NCBI GenBank assembly: GCA_949825045.1
Contig: OX463836.1
Coordinates: 9,255,829-9,319,828 of the forward strand
Reading direction: 5' to 3'
Length of the DNA stretch: 64,000 nucleotides
From: Argyresthia goedartella
Taxonomy: Eukaryota > Arthropoda > Insecta > Lepidoptera > Argyresthiidae
In this document: positions 52,000-63,858 of the stretch, in pieces
Layout: every line of letters begins with the position of its first letter
How positions within the stretch are numbered: the stretch's first letter is position 1
Translations under genes and position numbers: made by a program
Notes under the pieces: model-generated
The model's database searches: none
The model's input: only the letters and a program-made list of their open reading frames with translations
What the model was told of the DNA's origin: nothing

Positions 52000-54876
52000 G
52001 GATAAAGGTCCCGCAGGAGGAACCCGCAGTAAAGTGCGACGAGATTATCTGGAACATTGACGGGAAGGAGGTGAACCTGAAGCTGAAGCTGAAGAAGCCC
52101 GCACACACTCAGAGGTCAGACAAGATAGAGAGCCGTCTCTGATCTCGGCAAGGAGCTCAAGGAGATCTCGTGCCTCCACTATCGCATCACAGAGGGCAAG
52201 AGCGGAATTGGAGCTCTAGGAGATAGAATTAGAGAAGCTCACAATAAGGCAGAATATAATCAGAGCCAATCTTCGCATAGCCATAGACAAAGATAAATGG
52301 TTGCATAGTCACAACACAAGGAAATCTAACCAAAGAAAAGGTTTGTGACCAAGTACAAACCAACGACTTATCCAAACTGACGCGCGCAATTACCGCTACT
52401 CTAAACGCTTCTACAGCAAAAAATGACGCAGGTGACAAATTACTCGGGCGCCTTCCTGCCAGAAACCTGCCAACCTTCTCAGGTAACCCTACAGACGAGC
52501 TTCGCTTTAAAAATGCGTTCAAAACTACGACAGACATAGGACAATATACGGAGCAAAATAACATTTCACGACTCCAGCGATTTCTATCTGGCGAAGCCTG
52601 GGAAGCAGTCGCAGCATTACTGATTACGACAACTTCAGCCCACGAGTATAGTACGAATGGACACACTCGAAATGAAACCACCACGCCTACAAATACTTTC
52701 AAGATACCTCATGCACGAAGCCAAACGAGTTTGTATAGGTGGCGCTATAGAACTGCCTCAGAAAATCAACAGAACATCCCTAATGAAGCGGACAGTTCTC
52801 AACATGATCGAAGATGAAGACTACACTGATAACGAAAATGCAACCGTGGAATAGGTTAACGCCGTTTCAGAACACCGCCGCCGCAGCAACAAGAAAAAGG
52901 TCGGTAGCTCGGCTAGATGCAAAATCTGTAAAGAGGATCATCCGACTGACACATGCCAAACTCTACGGGATGTAGCCGTAGACAAACGCTGAGAAATAGT
53001 CTATGAAAAGCGTCTATGTTTCAAATGTCTCAATGGTAAACACCGCCGTGACAGATGCAAGTCAAAACAACGCTGTGTCACCTGTCAAGGCAATCACATT
53101 TCAATTTTACATCGCGATGGTCTCACGAGAACTACTCCGTATGAAGTGCAGATATCCGGAGTAACGGCCAACGTATGGGCCACACCGAAATAAAGAGTTT
53201 TACTAAAAGTATTACCTATAACGATTGAAGGCCCCAACGGTGCTGTCGACACGAACGCTCTTTTAGACGAAGGCTCCACTGTGACCTTAGTAGAGAAGAG
53301 GAAAGCCGATGAAGTCGGAGCGCGTGGCGTTAGCGCTTCCTTGAGCCTTCGTGGACACGCGGGAAACAGCGATGAAATGAATAGCGAGACTTTGACCCTC
53401 ACGCTGAGAAGTAAAATGGGAGACACGTACAATGGAGAACTTGTCACTACCGTCGAAGTCCTTTGATAAATCATATCTTGAACAATTCAACCAACCTACA
53501 TGATATCCCCCTTCAAAAATGCAGCGAACGCCCTACAATTATCATCGTTCAAGATTTCTGGAAACTCATAATCACTCGGGATTTCAGACATGACAGGAAA
53601 AATGAACCAGTTGCCTCCTTAACGCGTCTCGGTTGGGTGCTACACGGTTGTACTTCAGCCACGACATCAAGAAAATAAGAGATTATCAACAGACGAACGG
53701 CACGCATTACACATTTTAGACACAAAATCGAAGAAAATTGGTGACTGATGGGAAACCGGATTATAATGGAGATCAGAGAAGGTAGAACTCCCAGACAATA
53801 AAAATTATGCCGAAAACAGACTGAGATCAGTAGAAAAAACTTTGGACACTAACCCCCCCGCTGCTACGTCACACAAGTGACGAACTTTCTAGACAAAGAT
53901 TACGCTGAAAAAGTACAACAACCACTAAATGGAAAAGGAGTATGGCACTTACCGCATTTCGGGGTGAGAAATCCGAATAAACCAGGGAAGTTAAGGTTGG
54001 TTTTTGACGCCAAAGCGGAGACAAAAGGTAAATCCCTGAATTCAGAACTTTTGTCTGGACCCGACTTGTTGAACTCCCTAATTTCTTTCGTTCTTATCAG
54101 ATTCCGAGAACGTCAAGTTGCGGTGTCAGGGGATATACGGGAGATGTTTTTGCAGATTAAGATTATTGAGGAAGATCCGATCCTCTCCAAAGAAATAATT
54201 AGGGCACAATTATTTCTTTGGGGAGGAATGGATCGAACTATATAAAATGACATCGATGACATTTGGTGCCACATCATCCCCGTGCACTGCAACATACATC
54301 TTCCGCCGAAACGCAGATGCGTTTGCTTCCAGTCACCCCAGAGCTGTTGCGGCAATCAAGACAAGACACTATGTTGACGATTATCTAGATAGCGTAGATA
54401 CGGAGGACGAAATGAAACAGCTAATCTCCGATGTCACTAACATGAATCTGGCTGGAGGATTCGACATACGTGGATGGGCATCAAACAGACCAAATTTGCT
54501 TCCCCAGAAATACTCCACCGATGCAGTGAGCTTGCTCCGACCAGAAGATGCCGTAGAAAGAACCTTGGGCCTGAACTGGACACCCTTTACAGACAAACTG
54601 GGATTCGAACTTAGTCTCAAAAAAAACAAAAAAAAACCGATCAAGTGCGAGTCTAAATCGCGCACGAAGGGTTCCGTACCACCGTTCAATGGAAGCGATG
54701 GTGTGGAGTGAATAGTTTGGATTTTACACAGCAAAATATTGTTTACAAAGTTATTGGTCCGGTTACTTTCACACTCCATGTACGTAACCAGGTGCATCCA
54801 TAAGTTTGTATGTGGTATTGAAAGAATTGTTGTATGGGAGCCCCCTTAAATATTTCTTTTATCCTGTTTTTTAGTA

Positions 54877-56167
54877 CACAGTCAGGTCATAAGTTCTGTC
54901 ACACAATAAAAACTTTTGAATTTAGAACGCTGGCACAAAAAAGTTTATTGAATTCGAATTTCGAATTTTTCATGAAAATAAAAATGTGTACTTTTAAGAA
55001 TTTTCCTCATTTTTAAATATGGAGTGGACACTTAAAGAAGACTGTGTCGCAGTTATTGCGTTGCATCGTTACGGTTACGCGCCAATTCAGATTTTCGACT
55101 TACTGAAAAATTTGAATATAACCAAAAGATTCGTTTATAGTACCATAAAAAGATACAATGAAGACTCTAGTGTAGATGACAGGTCAAGAAGTGGTCGCCC
55201 TCGCTCTGTTAGGACTCCAGCAGTGATAAAAGCTGTGAAGGCGCGAATTCAAAGAAATCCCATACGGCCCTTCAGATGGGGTTAAGCAGGACCACGGTGA
55301 AAAGGGTGTGAAATGAAGACTTAGGGCTTAGGGCATATCGAAGAAAAACAGGACATCGTTTGGACGCTCGTTTAATGGACCTGAGACTGAAGAGATGCCG
55401 CGCTTTGTTGAAGCGGTACGCGGGAAAAAAGCATCGGGAAATTCTTTTTTCGGATGAAAAAATTTTCACCGTGGAAGAGAGCTACAACAAACAAAATGAT
55501 AAGGTGTACGCACACAGTAGTGAAGAAGCGAGCAACCGTATTCCGCGTGTCCAACGAGGTCATTTTCCATCCTCGCTCATGGTTTGGTTGGGAGTCTCTT
55601 ATTGGGGCTTAACTGAGGTACATTTTTGTGAGAAAGGCTTAAAAACGAATGCAGTTGTGTATCAAAATACAGTCCTCAAGAACCTTGTGGAACCTGTTTC
55701 TCATACCATGTTTAATAACAAGCACTGGGTATTCCAACAAGATTCTGCGCCAGCTCATAGAGCGAAAAGCACACAAGACTGGCTGGCGGCGCGTGAAATC
55801 GACTTCATCCGGCACGAAGACTGGCCCTCCTCCAGTCCAGATTTGAGTCCGTTAGATTACAAGATATGGCAACACTTGGAGGAAAAGGCCTGCTCAAAGC
55901 CTCATCCTGATTTGGAGTCACTCAAGGCATCCTTGATTAAGGCAGCCGCCGATATTGACATGGACCTCGTTCGTGCTGCGATAGACGACTGGCCGCGCAG
56001 ATAAAGGCCTGTATTCAAAATCGCGGGGGTCATTTTGAATAAACTTTATTACCATAAGAATCTATGTTTTATGAAGTTCATTTTGCTATATAAATGTTTA
56101 CATAAATAATAAACATGTCTAAATTATTTCATATTGCACATGTGACAGAACTTATGACCTGACTATG
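54877..56167 (+). mobile_element. maT-like (DD37D) Tc1/mariner element
   Basis: 1,291 bp with 27 bp terminal inverted repeats differing at one position (CA(C/T)AGTCAGGTCATAAGTTC...), flanked by TA on both sides (54875-54876 and 56168-56169). The uninterrupted MITE copy has a single TA at this point, so both edges are exact. Confidence 0.93.
55019..56004 (+). pseudogene. maT-like mariner transposase, one frameshift and one stop
   Basis: The first frame (55019-55285) gives the helix-turn-helix DNA-binding part: MEWTLKEDCVAVIALHRYGY..., RSGRPRSVRTPAVIK. The frame shifts near 55272, and the new frame has a TGA at 55309. After that it is open to 56004: HREILFSDEKIFTVEE (first Asp), VFQQDSAPAHRA (second Asp) and SSPDLSPLDYKIWQHLEE (third Asp). 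There are 37 residues between the second Asp and the Asp of PLDY, which defines DD37D (maT) rather than DD34D mariners. All three Asp are kept, so this is a young but disabled copy. Confidence 0.9.
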
Positions 56168-56192
56168 TATTTGTTGTTATAGCGGCAACATA

Positions 56193-57925
56193 AATACATA
56201 CTTCAAAATAATTCTATCTCTTCGCAATACAAACTCTGTTGGTATTGATAACATAAATACTAAATTACTTAAGATTATCGCACGACATATATCAAGTCCC
56301 CTATCTCATATAATAAACCTGTGCTTGGAGCAAGGATGCTTTCCAGAAAAATTAAAATTTTCAATTGTATTGCCTGTGCACAAAAAAGGCGACAGACAAG
56401 AACTAAATAACTACCGACCAATAACTCTGATACCAATTTTCTCAAAAGTAGTCGAAAAGACAGTACATAAGAGAACAATGGACTTTCTGGAAAAATATAA
56501 TATTTTGACAATAGAACAAAACGGATTCAGAAGAAACAAGTCAACAACGCTAGCCAGTTTTAACTTGATGAAACACGTAATAATGGGCCTCAATGACAGG
56601 TTCCCAATGGTAGCATTATTTCTTGATTTAAGCAAGGCCTTCGATTTTGTTGACCACCGTATTCTTCTAAATAAGCTCAAAAACGTTGGTATAAGAGGTA
56701 CGGCACTGAATTTCTACAAAAGCTATTTAACTCAACGTTCTCAAATAACTCGGATAACCAAATTTGTAGACGAAACGAACACGGTGAAATCTTTTGACTA
56801 TTCACCAGAGATGATATCATGTGGTGTTCCACAAGGAAGTATCCTCGGACCGCTCTTGTTTTTAGTGTACGTTAATGACCTACCTAACACGCTAAAATGT
56901 GATAGCGTAATGTTTGCTGACGACACTACAATTATTGTAAAGGGAGAAAATATTGACACTTTTGAAACTGACATAAACCAAACCTTAGATAATGCTCTAA
57001 TGTGGCTTAAGAGTAACAATCTAATTATAAATTCAGATAAAACAAAGTACATTCAATTTACAACAAAGAAAAACCAGAAAGCTAAACTAAATATAGCAAT
57101 AAATAATAATAAAATACAAGAAGTAAATCAAACAAAATTTTTAGGCATTGTCCTTGATGAACAATGCACTTGGAAACCACAAGTCGAAGCAGTATGCAAT
57201 AAAATAAATAAATTCGTATTCGCTATAAGAAAAATAAGGCAAATTACGTCAGTAGAAACTGCGCTTCTAGTATATCACAGCTATGTCTGCGCTACTTTGC
57301 GATATGGTGTAGTTCTGTGGGGAAATTCTACAGAAAGCCACAGAGCTTTTGTTGCACAAAAAAAATGTCTTAGGGCTATATGGGGCATGTCTTGGAGAGA
57401 ATCATGCCGACCGATCTTTCAGAAATATAAAATTCTCACTTTTTACGGCATTTATATTCTTGAAGTCTGTAAATTTGTTAAGAGAAACCTGGAGCTATTT
57501 GAAATGCATAATAATGAAAATAAAAGAACAGTGAGGCATAAAACGTTAACCTATCCTAAAGTTAGACTCGAGCTTGTTAGACGAAATAGTCATTACATGG
57601 CAATAAAAATATTTAATTCCCTGCCGAATGACATAAGTTCTCTCCCAGAAAATAGATTCGACAAAGCGCTTTCTAACTGGTTGGTTAAAAAATGTATATA
57701 CAGTATAAATGATTTCTTTAAACCATAATGAATTTCAAATCCAATAATGACATCTTAAATTCTTGACATTGTATAATAATTTTGTAAATAATATAGCTTC
57801 TAATTTTAAATCATTATATTTGTATACCATATAATGGTGCTACACGCTTGTCCGTATTTATGTATTATATAAAACCTACATGTACCGTGTTTGCTGACAA
57901 ATAAAGACTTGAATTGAATTGAATA
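56193..57925 (+). mobile_element. 5'-truncated CR1/Daphne-like LINE in the MITE
   Basis: Inserted after AAATACATA of the MITE and followed by ATAATCTGTG, giving a short (ATA) duplication. The 3' end is GACTTGAATTGAATTGAA, a TTGAA-type microsatellite tail. One AATAAA at about 57899. The RT frame is open throughout. Confidence 0.85.
56194..57728 (+). CDS. LINE reverse transcriptase, 5'-truncated, frame open
   Basis: The frame starts at the truncation point (no ATG needed; the TTG at 56325 is not a start). RT motifs: NSVGIDNINTKLLK, NNYRPITLIPIFSKVVEK, LFLDLSKAFDFVDHRILL, CGVPQGSILGPLLFLVYVNDL and VMFADDTTIIV. The thumb has FLGIVLDEQCTWKPQVE, and the C terminus ends ...SINDFFKP. It lacks endonuclease. 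About 510 codons with no stop suggests recent insertion. It belongs to the broad CR1/Jockey assemblage, not to the same family as 59.5-62.2 kb. Confidence 0.85.
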
Positions 57926-59224
57926 ATCTGTGAAAATTTCAACTCTCTAGCTAGCTAGGTTCTTGAGATACAGCCTGGTGACAGACGGACGGACGGACGG
58001 ACGGACAGCGGAGTCTTAGTAATAGGGTCCCGTTTGGAACCCTTCGGGTACGGAATCCTAAAAAGAGGTGGCTGAGGAGGTTTGCCGCCCAACCAACGAG
58101 AAATGCTGAAAGTAATAATGTCTACATTTGATCCCCTAGGAATACTCAGTCCTCTATCCGTACGAGGAAAAATGATGTTACAGCTGGTGTAGTGAAGCGG
58201 ACTTGAATGGGATTAAACTATAAAAGAACAAACAGCTCAGAAATGGTTCCAATGGCTGGAATAACTGATGTTTTGGTTTCAGAACCTTTGATCAACTCCA
58301 GCTTCACACCTTCGTTGATGCTTCGGAACAAGCTTACGCCGCCATGGTATACCTACGACAAGGAAACGATGTCACCTTTGTCACATCGAAAAGTCGTGTT
58401 GCGCCCATCAAACCCACAACAATACCCCGGTCAGAGCTACAGGCCGCGCTGATGGTAGCCCGCCTCGGAGAAATCGTCAAGCGCGAATTAGACGCGAAAT
58501 TAGGAAAAGAATATTTTTGGACAGACTTTCAAACAGTTTGGCGTTGGATACGCAGAAACCCTAGACAAAACCAGGCCTTTCGTCTTCAATCGACTGTCAG
58601 AAATAGATGAACTCACAAATGCGGAGGAGTGGCGGTGGTTGAGGGGCGGAATTAATGTGGCCGATGTCGCAACGAGAGGGAAGCTCGAGAGAAACCTCAC
58701 CAGGTGTGTCACAGGCCCAGAATTTCTTCGTCTGCTTGAAGAAAGCTGGCCCCCAGATCCGACGCTCGGAGACGAGCGAGACTGGCAGTTAGAGAAACAT
58801 GAGTTCGAATCCTCAGAAGTAGTGCTGATCCTCCCAGAGCGAGTAAACGTTATTGAAATCAATCGGTTCTCTAACTGGCCAAGATTGGTGGGAATCCTGG
58901 CGAGAGCCTTACTATTATTGGCTAGATGAAAAAGAGCCAAAGACAATTTAAACCCTGACTACTTCAAGCGAGCGGAAATAACGATTTTGCGACAAGCGCA
59001 GGCGGAAAGCTTTCCTAGAGAGCTTACTTTGTTAAAGAGAAACAGAACTTTGAATATTGATAACAAACTACTCCCGATAAACCCCGAAGTATCGAGTGAA
59101 ACCGGCCTTCTGCGGTGTCGCGCGTCTAATCGTTGAGAACAAGCACAAAGAGCTGGGGCATCACGGCACAGGGACTTTGATTAATGAGATCCGCCAGAAG
59201 TTCTATATTTTTCGCTGGGGGCTT

Positions 59225-62200
59225 ACTAAGGATAGGTATTTGACTAAGGATGGGTATTACCTATCTAGGTTTTATACAAAACAGATCACAGTCACTATCT
59301 TATTTTATTTTGAACTCAGTCAAGTTTTTGACTAATGAAACGCCTGCTTCTATTGAGCAGTGTAATAATAATGACATGTACTCCTTGGAATCTGTTCCAA
59401 GGTCTTTAAATTAACCCATAGGACAACAGAGAGTAACTCGTTAACAGTAACATGTTAAGTAAAGAACTGGAAATTGAGTTATTCATGAACTGTAATAATT
59501 TTGATATTTAATGTATAACAGAGCACAGTTATCAGTTCATGTTCAACTTTAATAACCACCACGTTGCTAGTTCGTTCAACAGAAAAACAGCTGATCGCGG
59601 TGGCTCCTTAATACTTGTAAATAATAGTTTTAAATATAAGGAACGAGTTGACATAGTGAGCCTGTCTGTTGAGCGTACCATGGAAATAGCCTGTATTGAA
59701 CTTGAACAACTTATTGTAATGAGCGTATACAGACCACCAGATTCATCCTTTGATTTATTCGAAAAGAAAATGGATGAAGTGTTGATTAAAATCAGCGATA
59801 AAAACAAATTTTTTATAATTTGTGGTGATTTTAATGTTAATCTGTTAGAGGATAATAATATTTGTACTAGATTAAAATCTTTATTTTTATGTCACAACAT
59901 GAACTATCTGTTTTTGGAGCCTACTAGAATTACTGCAACATCTGCTACCTGCATTGACAATATATTTACTAACATTACGCCCATTTTCAAATCGGTCATC
60001 AATAAATTAACCTCTGATCACTCTGGTCAGATAGGTATATTCAATATTAAAATAAAAAAGGACCAAAAAGAGGATATTACATGTGTGCCCGTTAGTGACA
60101 CTCGGCTTGAACACTACAGGAATAATATTTTAGATAAACTATGGGAAATACCATACAGTGACAATCCAAATTTGTTGTACAACTCAGTATTTAACCTTGT
60201 CAAAAATGAATATGATACGGCATTTAAATCAAAAACTATAAAAGTTAATAACAAAGCTTTGTTTAGTGATTGGGCGACAGTTGGAATTCATAGGAGCAGA
60301 CGAAGATTATATGAACTCTATGAAGAGAAATCATATAACAAAAATACGGCCTTTCTAGATTATGTACGTAGTTATTCAAAAATGTTTAAACGCGTTTGTG
60401 CCGTAGCTAAATCTAATTTCATTAAAAACAAAATTGAATCTAGTAGCAATGTAATGAAAACGACTTGGCAAATTATAAACAGAGAGACTGGAAAGGCCAA
60501 AGCTACACATAATAACTTCAAGCTTAAGATAGATAATCAATTGCTAAGTACAGACCTAGAAGTAGCAAAAGCTTTCGAAAATTTCTTTACGGACATTCCA
60601 GTTTCAACAACCAAGTCTTTAAATTCATCTCCCGCTGCTGCTGAATCTATACTTAAACAAAACTTTGAGGAATGTAAAACAGATTTTAAATTTAGGCACG
60701 TAAATAATGAAGACATTGTAAAAGCGTTTAAATCCCTGGAAATGAAAAAGACAGCTGACGCTCATGGTCTATCAGTAAAAATTATTAGTTCCATTGTAGA
60801 TTGTATTGCACCTCACCTTTGTTGTATATTTAATCAATGTATAGATAATGGTGTGTTTCCTGACTTGATGAAACTAAGTAAAGTTATACCTTTATTCAAA
60901 GCTGGTAGTACATCAGACCCCACCAATTTTAGACCCATATCGATACTACCAACGCTTAGCAAAATATTTGAAAAACTCATACTTAATCAATTGCAAAGTC
61001 ATTTTTATCTCAATAATTTAATTCATATTGCTCAGTTTGGTTTCACAAAGGGTCGTTCAACAGCCGATGCTGGTGTTGAACTAATCGACAATATTTTTGA
61101 TGCCTGGGAAGACGCAATGGATGCAATAGGTGTCTTCTGCGATCTATCCAAGGCTTTTGATTGCGTCCATCATGACACTCTTGTCAGGAAGTTACGCCAT
61201 TATGGTGTAAAAGATCAGGCACTTGGCCTTCTGGAGTCATATCTAACAGATAGGGTTCAGATGGTCGATGTTAATGGGAAAAGATCACCTGGGTCTTCAA
61301 TAAGTATGGGCGTACCGCAAGGTTCAATTCTTGGTCCTTTCTTGTTTTTAGTATATATTAATGATTTACCTTACCTTGTTAAAGCAAAACATGGATTAGT
61401 ATTGTTTGCCGATGATACTTCTTTGATATTTAAAGTTAAAAGACAGCAATCAAATTATGACGAGGTAAACAATGCTATCTCTAGTATAGTGAACTGGTTT
61501 ACTGTTAACAATTTATTACTTAATGAAAAGAAAACTAAATGTATTAAATTCGTGTTACCCAATGTGAACCCGGTAACTACAGACATATTTATAAAAGGAC
61601 AGAGATTGGACCTTGTGCAGTCGACTGTATTTTTGGGCATTACTTTAGACGCCAAACTACAATGGGATCCTCATATAAATAAATTGTCGAACAGACTGAG
61701 TTCGGCAGCGTTCGCAGTTAAAAAAATTAGAGCTCTTACCGACGTAGACACCGCTAGACTAGTCTACTTTAGTTACTTTCATAGTCTAAAGACCTATGGT
61801 ATTTTATTGTGGGGTCACGCTGCGAATGCTAATAGTATATTTATTCTGCAGAAACGGGCTGTTCGTGCAATTTATAGATTAGGGCCTAGAGTGTCACTGA
61901 TGGAAAAGTTTAAAGAAATCAATATTCTGACATTTGTGTCTCAATATATCTATGACAATCTTGTGTATGTAAAAAGAAATATAACTAATTTTCAGAAGTA
62001 CAGTGATATACACAATTTTAATACTAGAAATAAAGACAAGTTGGTTGCTTATGTAAGCCGACTACATAAAATTAGTAATTCTTTTAAAGGCAATTGTATA
62101 CGCTATTACAATAAGGTCCCTACTGATATTAAAAACTTACCTTTAGACAAGTTTAAAATAATAATAAAACAGAAATTGCATAAAAAAGGTTACTATAGGA

Positions 62201-62480
62201 TATCTGATTATTTAGAGGACAGATGTCCATGGGAATAGATTGTTTGAGTAACAGGCTGTTTCGATATATAATTAGCATTCATTTTGTAATTTGACAATAT
62301 TTTATTTAAAAAAGGAAACGCAAAAGATGCGACGACTGTGGAGTTTCTTCGGTGAGCTCTTCTCCACAGATTCCGCCATTGTGTTAGTGAACTCACCCAA
62401 AAAAATGTAATGACGGATCTAAGTGATGTAACAACATCCTATGGAAATAAATTATTTTTGATTTAGATTTTTTTGATTTT
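59225..62480 (+). mobile_element. CR1-type LINE, 5'-truncated, nearly intact ORF2
   Basis: Interrupts the BEL/Pao integrase at about 59222. It begins inside ORF1: the last codons NETPASIEQCNNNDMYSLES-VPRSLN end at 59415 and match the ORF1 tail at 34435. ORF2 and a 3' UTR follow; the UTR has an 8 bp stem (CTGTGGAG 62336-62343 / CTCCACAG 62362-62369). 3' limit estimated. Confidence 0.8.
59539..62238 (+). CDS. CR1-type LINE ORF2 (endonuclease + reverse transcriptase)
   Basis: 899 codons from ATG 59539 without interruption. The frame also continues upstream to about 59450 through one TAA (FDI-stop-CITEH), so the true start is farther 5' and a single stop has cut off the first endonuclease motif region. 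Endonuclease: RGGSLILV, SVYRPPDSS, IICGDFNVNLL, FLEPTRIT, CIDNIFTN, TSDHSGQ. RT: FRPISILPTLSKIFEK, GFTKGRSTADAG, CDLSKAFDCVHHDTL, GVPQGSILGPFLFLVYINDL, LFADDTSLIF, FLGITLDAKLQWDPHINK. C terminus ...YYRISDYLEDRCPWE. Catalytic residues look intact. Confidence 0.88.
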   Translation: MFNFNNHHVASSFNRKTADRGGSLILVNNSFKYKERVDIVSLSVERTMEIACIELEQLIVMSVYRPPDSSFDLFEKKMDEVLIKISDKNKFFIICGDFNVNLLEDNNICTRLKSLFLCHNMNYLFLEPTRITATSATCIDNIFTNITPIFKSVINKLTSDHSGQIGIFNIKIKKDQKEDITCVPVSDTRLEHYRNNILDKLWEIPYSDNPNLLYNSVFNLVKNEYDTAFKSKTIKVNNKALFSDWATVGIHRSRRRLYELYEEKSYNKNTAFLDYVRSYSKMFKRVCAVAKSNFIKNKIESSSNVMKTTWQIINRETGKAKATHNNFKLKIDNQLLSTDLEVAKAFENFFTDIPVSTTKSLNSSPAAAESILKQNFEECKTDFKFRHVNNEDIVKAFKSLEMKKTADAHGLSVKIISSIVDCIAPHLCCIFNQCIDNGVFPDLMKLSKVIPLFKAGSTSDPTNFRPISILPTLSKIFEKLILNQLQSHFYLNNLIHIAQFGFTKGRSTADAGVELIDNIFDAWEDAMDAIGVFCDLSKAFDCVHHDTLVRKLRHYGVKDQALGLLESYLTDRVQMVDVNGKRSPGSSISMGVPQGSILGPFLFLVYINDLPYLVKAKHGLVLFADDTSLIFKVKRQQSNYDEVNNAISSIVNWFTVNNLLLNEKKTKCIKFVLPNVNPVTTDIFIKGQRLDLVQSTVFLGITLDAKLQWDPHINKLSNRLSSAAFAVKKIRALTDVDTARLVYFSYFHSLKTYGILLWGHAANANSIFILQKRAVRAIYRLGPRVSLMEKFKEINILTFVSQYIYDNLVYVKRNITNFQKYSDIHNFNTRNKDKLVAYVSRLHKISNSFKGNCIRYYNKVPTDIKNLPLDKFKIIIKQKLHKKGYYRISDYLEDRCPWE

Positions 62481-62484
62481 GTAC

Positions 62485-62720
62485 TACATAAAAACTTAAT
62501 ACTTAAATAAATAAAACCTACGATAATTGAGATAGGTCAGTCTTGATCTGAATGAGCTAGGCGATAAACTATCACGGATAGAGTCTGGCAGGAGGTTCCA
62601 CATCTGCGCAGCACGCATTGTGTTATCTGTGAGGCACATCGAGCTAAATGTGAACATCCTCAAATAGCAAGAATGCCGCATCCCAGACACATCCATTCGA
62701 GCCGACAGAGAACATCGCTA
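62485..62720 (-). pseudogene. LINE C-terminal scrap on the minus strand
   Basis: Reads [40 protein letters not shown] and SFRSRLTYLNYRRFYLFKY, the terminal W-N-x-L-P-D-x-I-R...F...L-K motif of RTE/Proto2-like LINEs. It lies between the CR1-type element and the resumed BEL/Pao integrase. Confidence 0.65.
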
Positions 62721-63164
62721 AATATCGCTTCAGTCGATGCGATATTACAAAACGGAAGAATTACAGATAGTTTCACACCTATAGGGGTTGAGTGGCGGTT
62801 CAATCCGCCTGAAGCGCCACATATGGGCGGTGTATGGGAGAGATTGGTACGTTCGATTTAAGTAGCTCTGTACGCTACTTTAAGCTCGCGTGCGCCAAAA
62901 GAAGAGGTGCTTTCAACACTGCTGGCCGAGGCGGAGAACATAGTGAATAGTCGAATCTTCACACGAGGAGGAGGCTCTCACACCTAATCATTTTCTCCTT
63001 GGTGCTTCGAACGGTCTACCTAGGCCAGGACAATTTTATGACGATGACTTGAACTTGAGAAAGCAGTAGCAAGTAGTTCAGCGACTCACTGACCATTTCT
63101 GGACGAGATGGGTAAAGAGGACCTGCCGAGCCTTCAGACAAGGAGAACATGCACTGAGAAAAAT

Positions 63165-63680
63165 GAGGCACTATAAACTTATGTGCAGGCACGAATTTTT
63201 GACCAATCGTGCATTGCATGTAAAGTTATGCTACCGCCTGTGCACATAAAATTATGATTCCACGGTGACGTCATCAATTGAGTGACGTCGCAAGCTCAGA
63301 TGCAGCTTGCATTATAAAAGATAGTGCAAGGAATCATAACGCATTGCCTTAAGCAGGTGACTTATAGTGCACCGCTTAAAATACCTACATTGAAGGCACA
63401 ATATATTATAATGCATTGCGATAACTTATAGTGCCGTAGCATTATACTATATGTGCGTTTGTATTATACTATTTAGTGCCCATCATTTCGTGCACCATAA
63501 TATTTCGTGCCTGCATGATATTATTAAATTCTTTGGAACTATGCTTTATCATGCGAGTGCACTAAATGTTTTAGTGCTTTACTACCTCGGCATCATCCCT
63601 TTACCTGCCTGAGCACTTTTTTCCGCACTATAGATTATCGTGATGGCATTGAAAGTTTTCAGGGTAGGCATCAAAATATA
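63165..63680. repeat. AT-rich repeat dense in GTGCA / TATAGTGC words
   Basis: GCACTATAAACTTATGTGCA, ATTATAATGCATTGCGATAA, CTTATAGTGC, TAGTGCCCATC, TCGTGCACC and TTTCGTGCCTGCATG recur, often self-complementary. It starts where the BEL/Pao integrase similarity stops. Origin unknown. Confidence 0.4.
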
Positions 63681-63683
63681 TTC

Positions 63684-63858
63684 AAGGTAACATCAACATA
63701 GTAAACGACACTACACAGGATGTTTCTAGTGCTCATACCCGACAATTTCCCAAGGTGGCTTTTTTTGAGATTTTGAAATAGGTCCCTAGGAGAAAGTTGT
63801 TAAATATGAGCATTAGAAACACCCTATGAATTGTCGTTCACTGTTTTTATGTTATCTT
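63684..63858. repeat. Foldback element, about 75 bp imperfect arms
   Basis: Left: CAAGGTAACATCAACATAGT, AAACGACA, AGGATGTTTCTAGTGCTCAT. Right, reverse complemented: CAAGATAACATAAAAACAGT, GAACGACA, AGGGTGTTTCTAATGCTCAT. The centre is about 25-30 bp. No ORF. Confidence 0.75.

Larger units (their letters stand above)
54627..58064 (+). repeat. MITE (family of 7054-7457) inside the BEL/Pao relic, split by two insertions
   Basis: Begins A-run, CCGATCAAGTGCGAG, AAGGGTTCCGTACC (54627 onward), continues to TTTTTTAGTA (54876), resumes TTTGTTGTTATAGCGGCAAC (56170-56192), and resumes again at AATCTGTGAAAATTTCAACT to CGGAATCCTAAAAA (about 57926-58064). Concatenating these parts gives the 7054-7457 layout. 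The GGAC unit is expanded to five tandem copies here (about 57985). Confidence 0.85.
52000..63160 (+). pseudogene. Old BEL/Pao element, decayed and broken by later insertions
   Basis: Pieces in order. 52090-52640: Gag N-terminal region, SRRSRASTIASQRARAELEL, LPARNLPTFSGNPTDELRFK. 52915-53095: knuckles CKICKEDHPTDTC and CFKCLNGKHRRDRC. 53210-53690: protease DUF1758, ALLDEGSTVTLV. 53877-54610: RT with YVDDYLDSV. 58065-59220: RT tail/RNase H, VIMSTFDPLGILSPLSVRGK, PRSELQAALMVARLGEIVKR, integrase N terminus. 62740-63160: integrase C terminus, [20 protein letters not shown]. Many stops and shifts. It is a different, more diverged lineage than the element at 22 kb: the protease has DEG, not DNG. 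No LTRs recognised. Confidence 0.85.

Noticed and set aside
56325..56330. Start codon of the LINE RT at 56325
   Set aside because: It is TTG, and the RT frame continues upstream to the insertion edge; the copy is 5' truncated.
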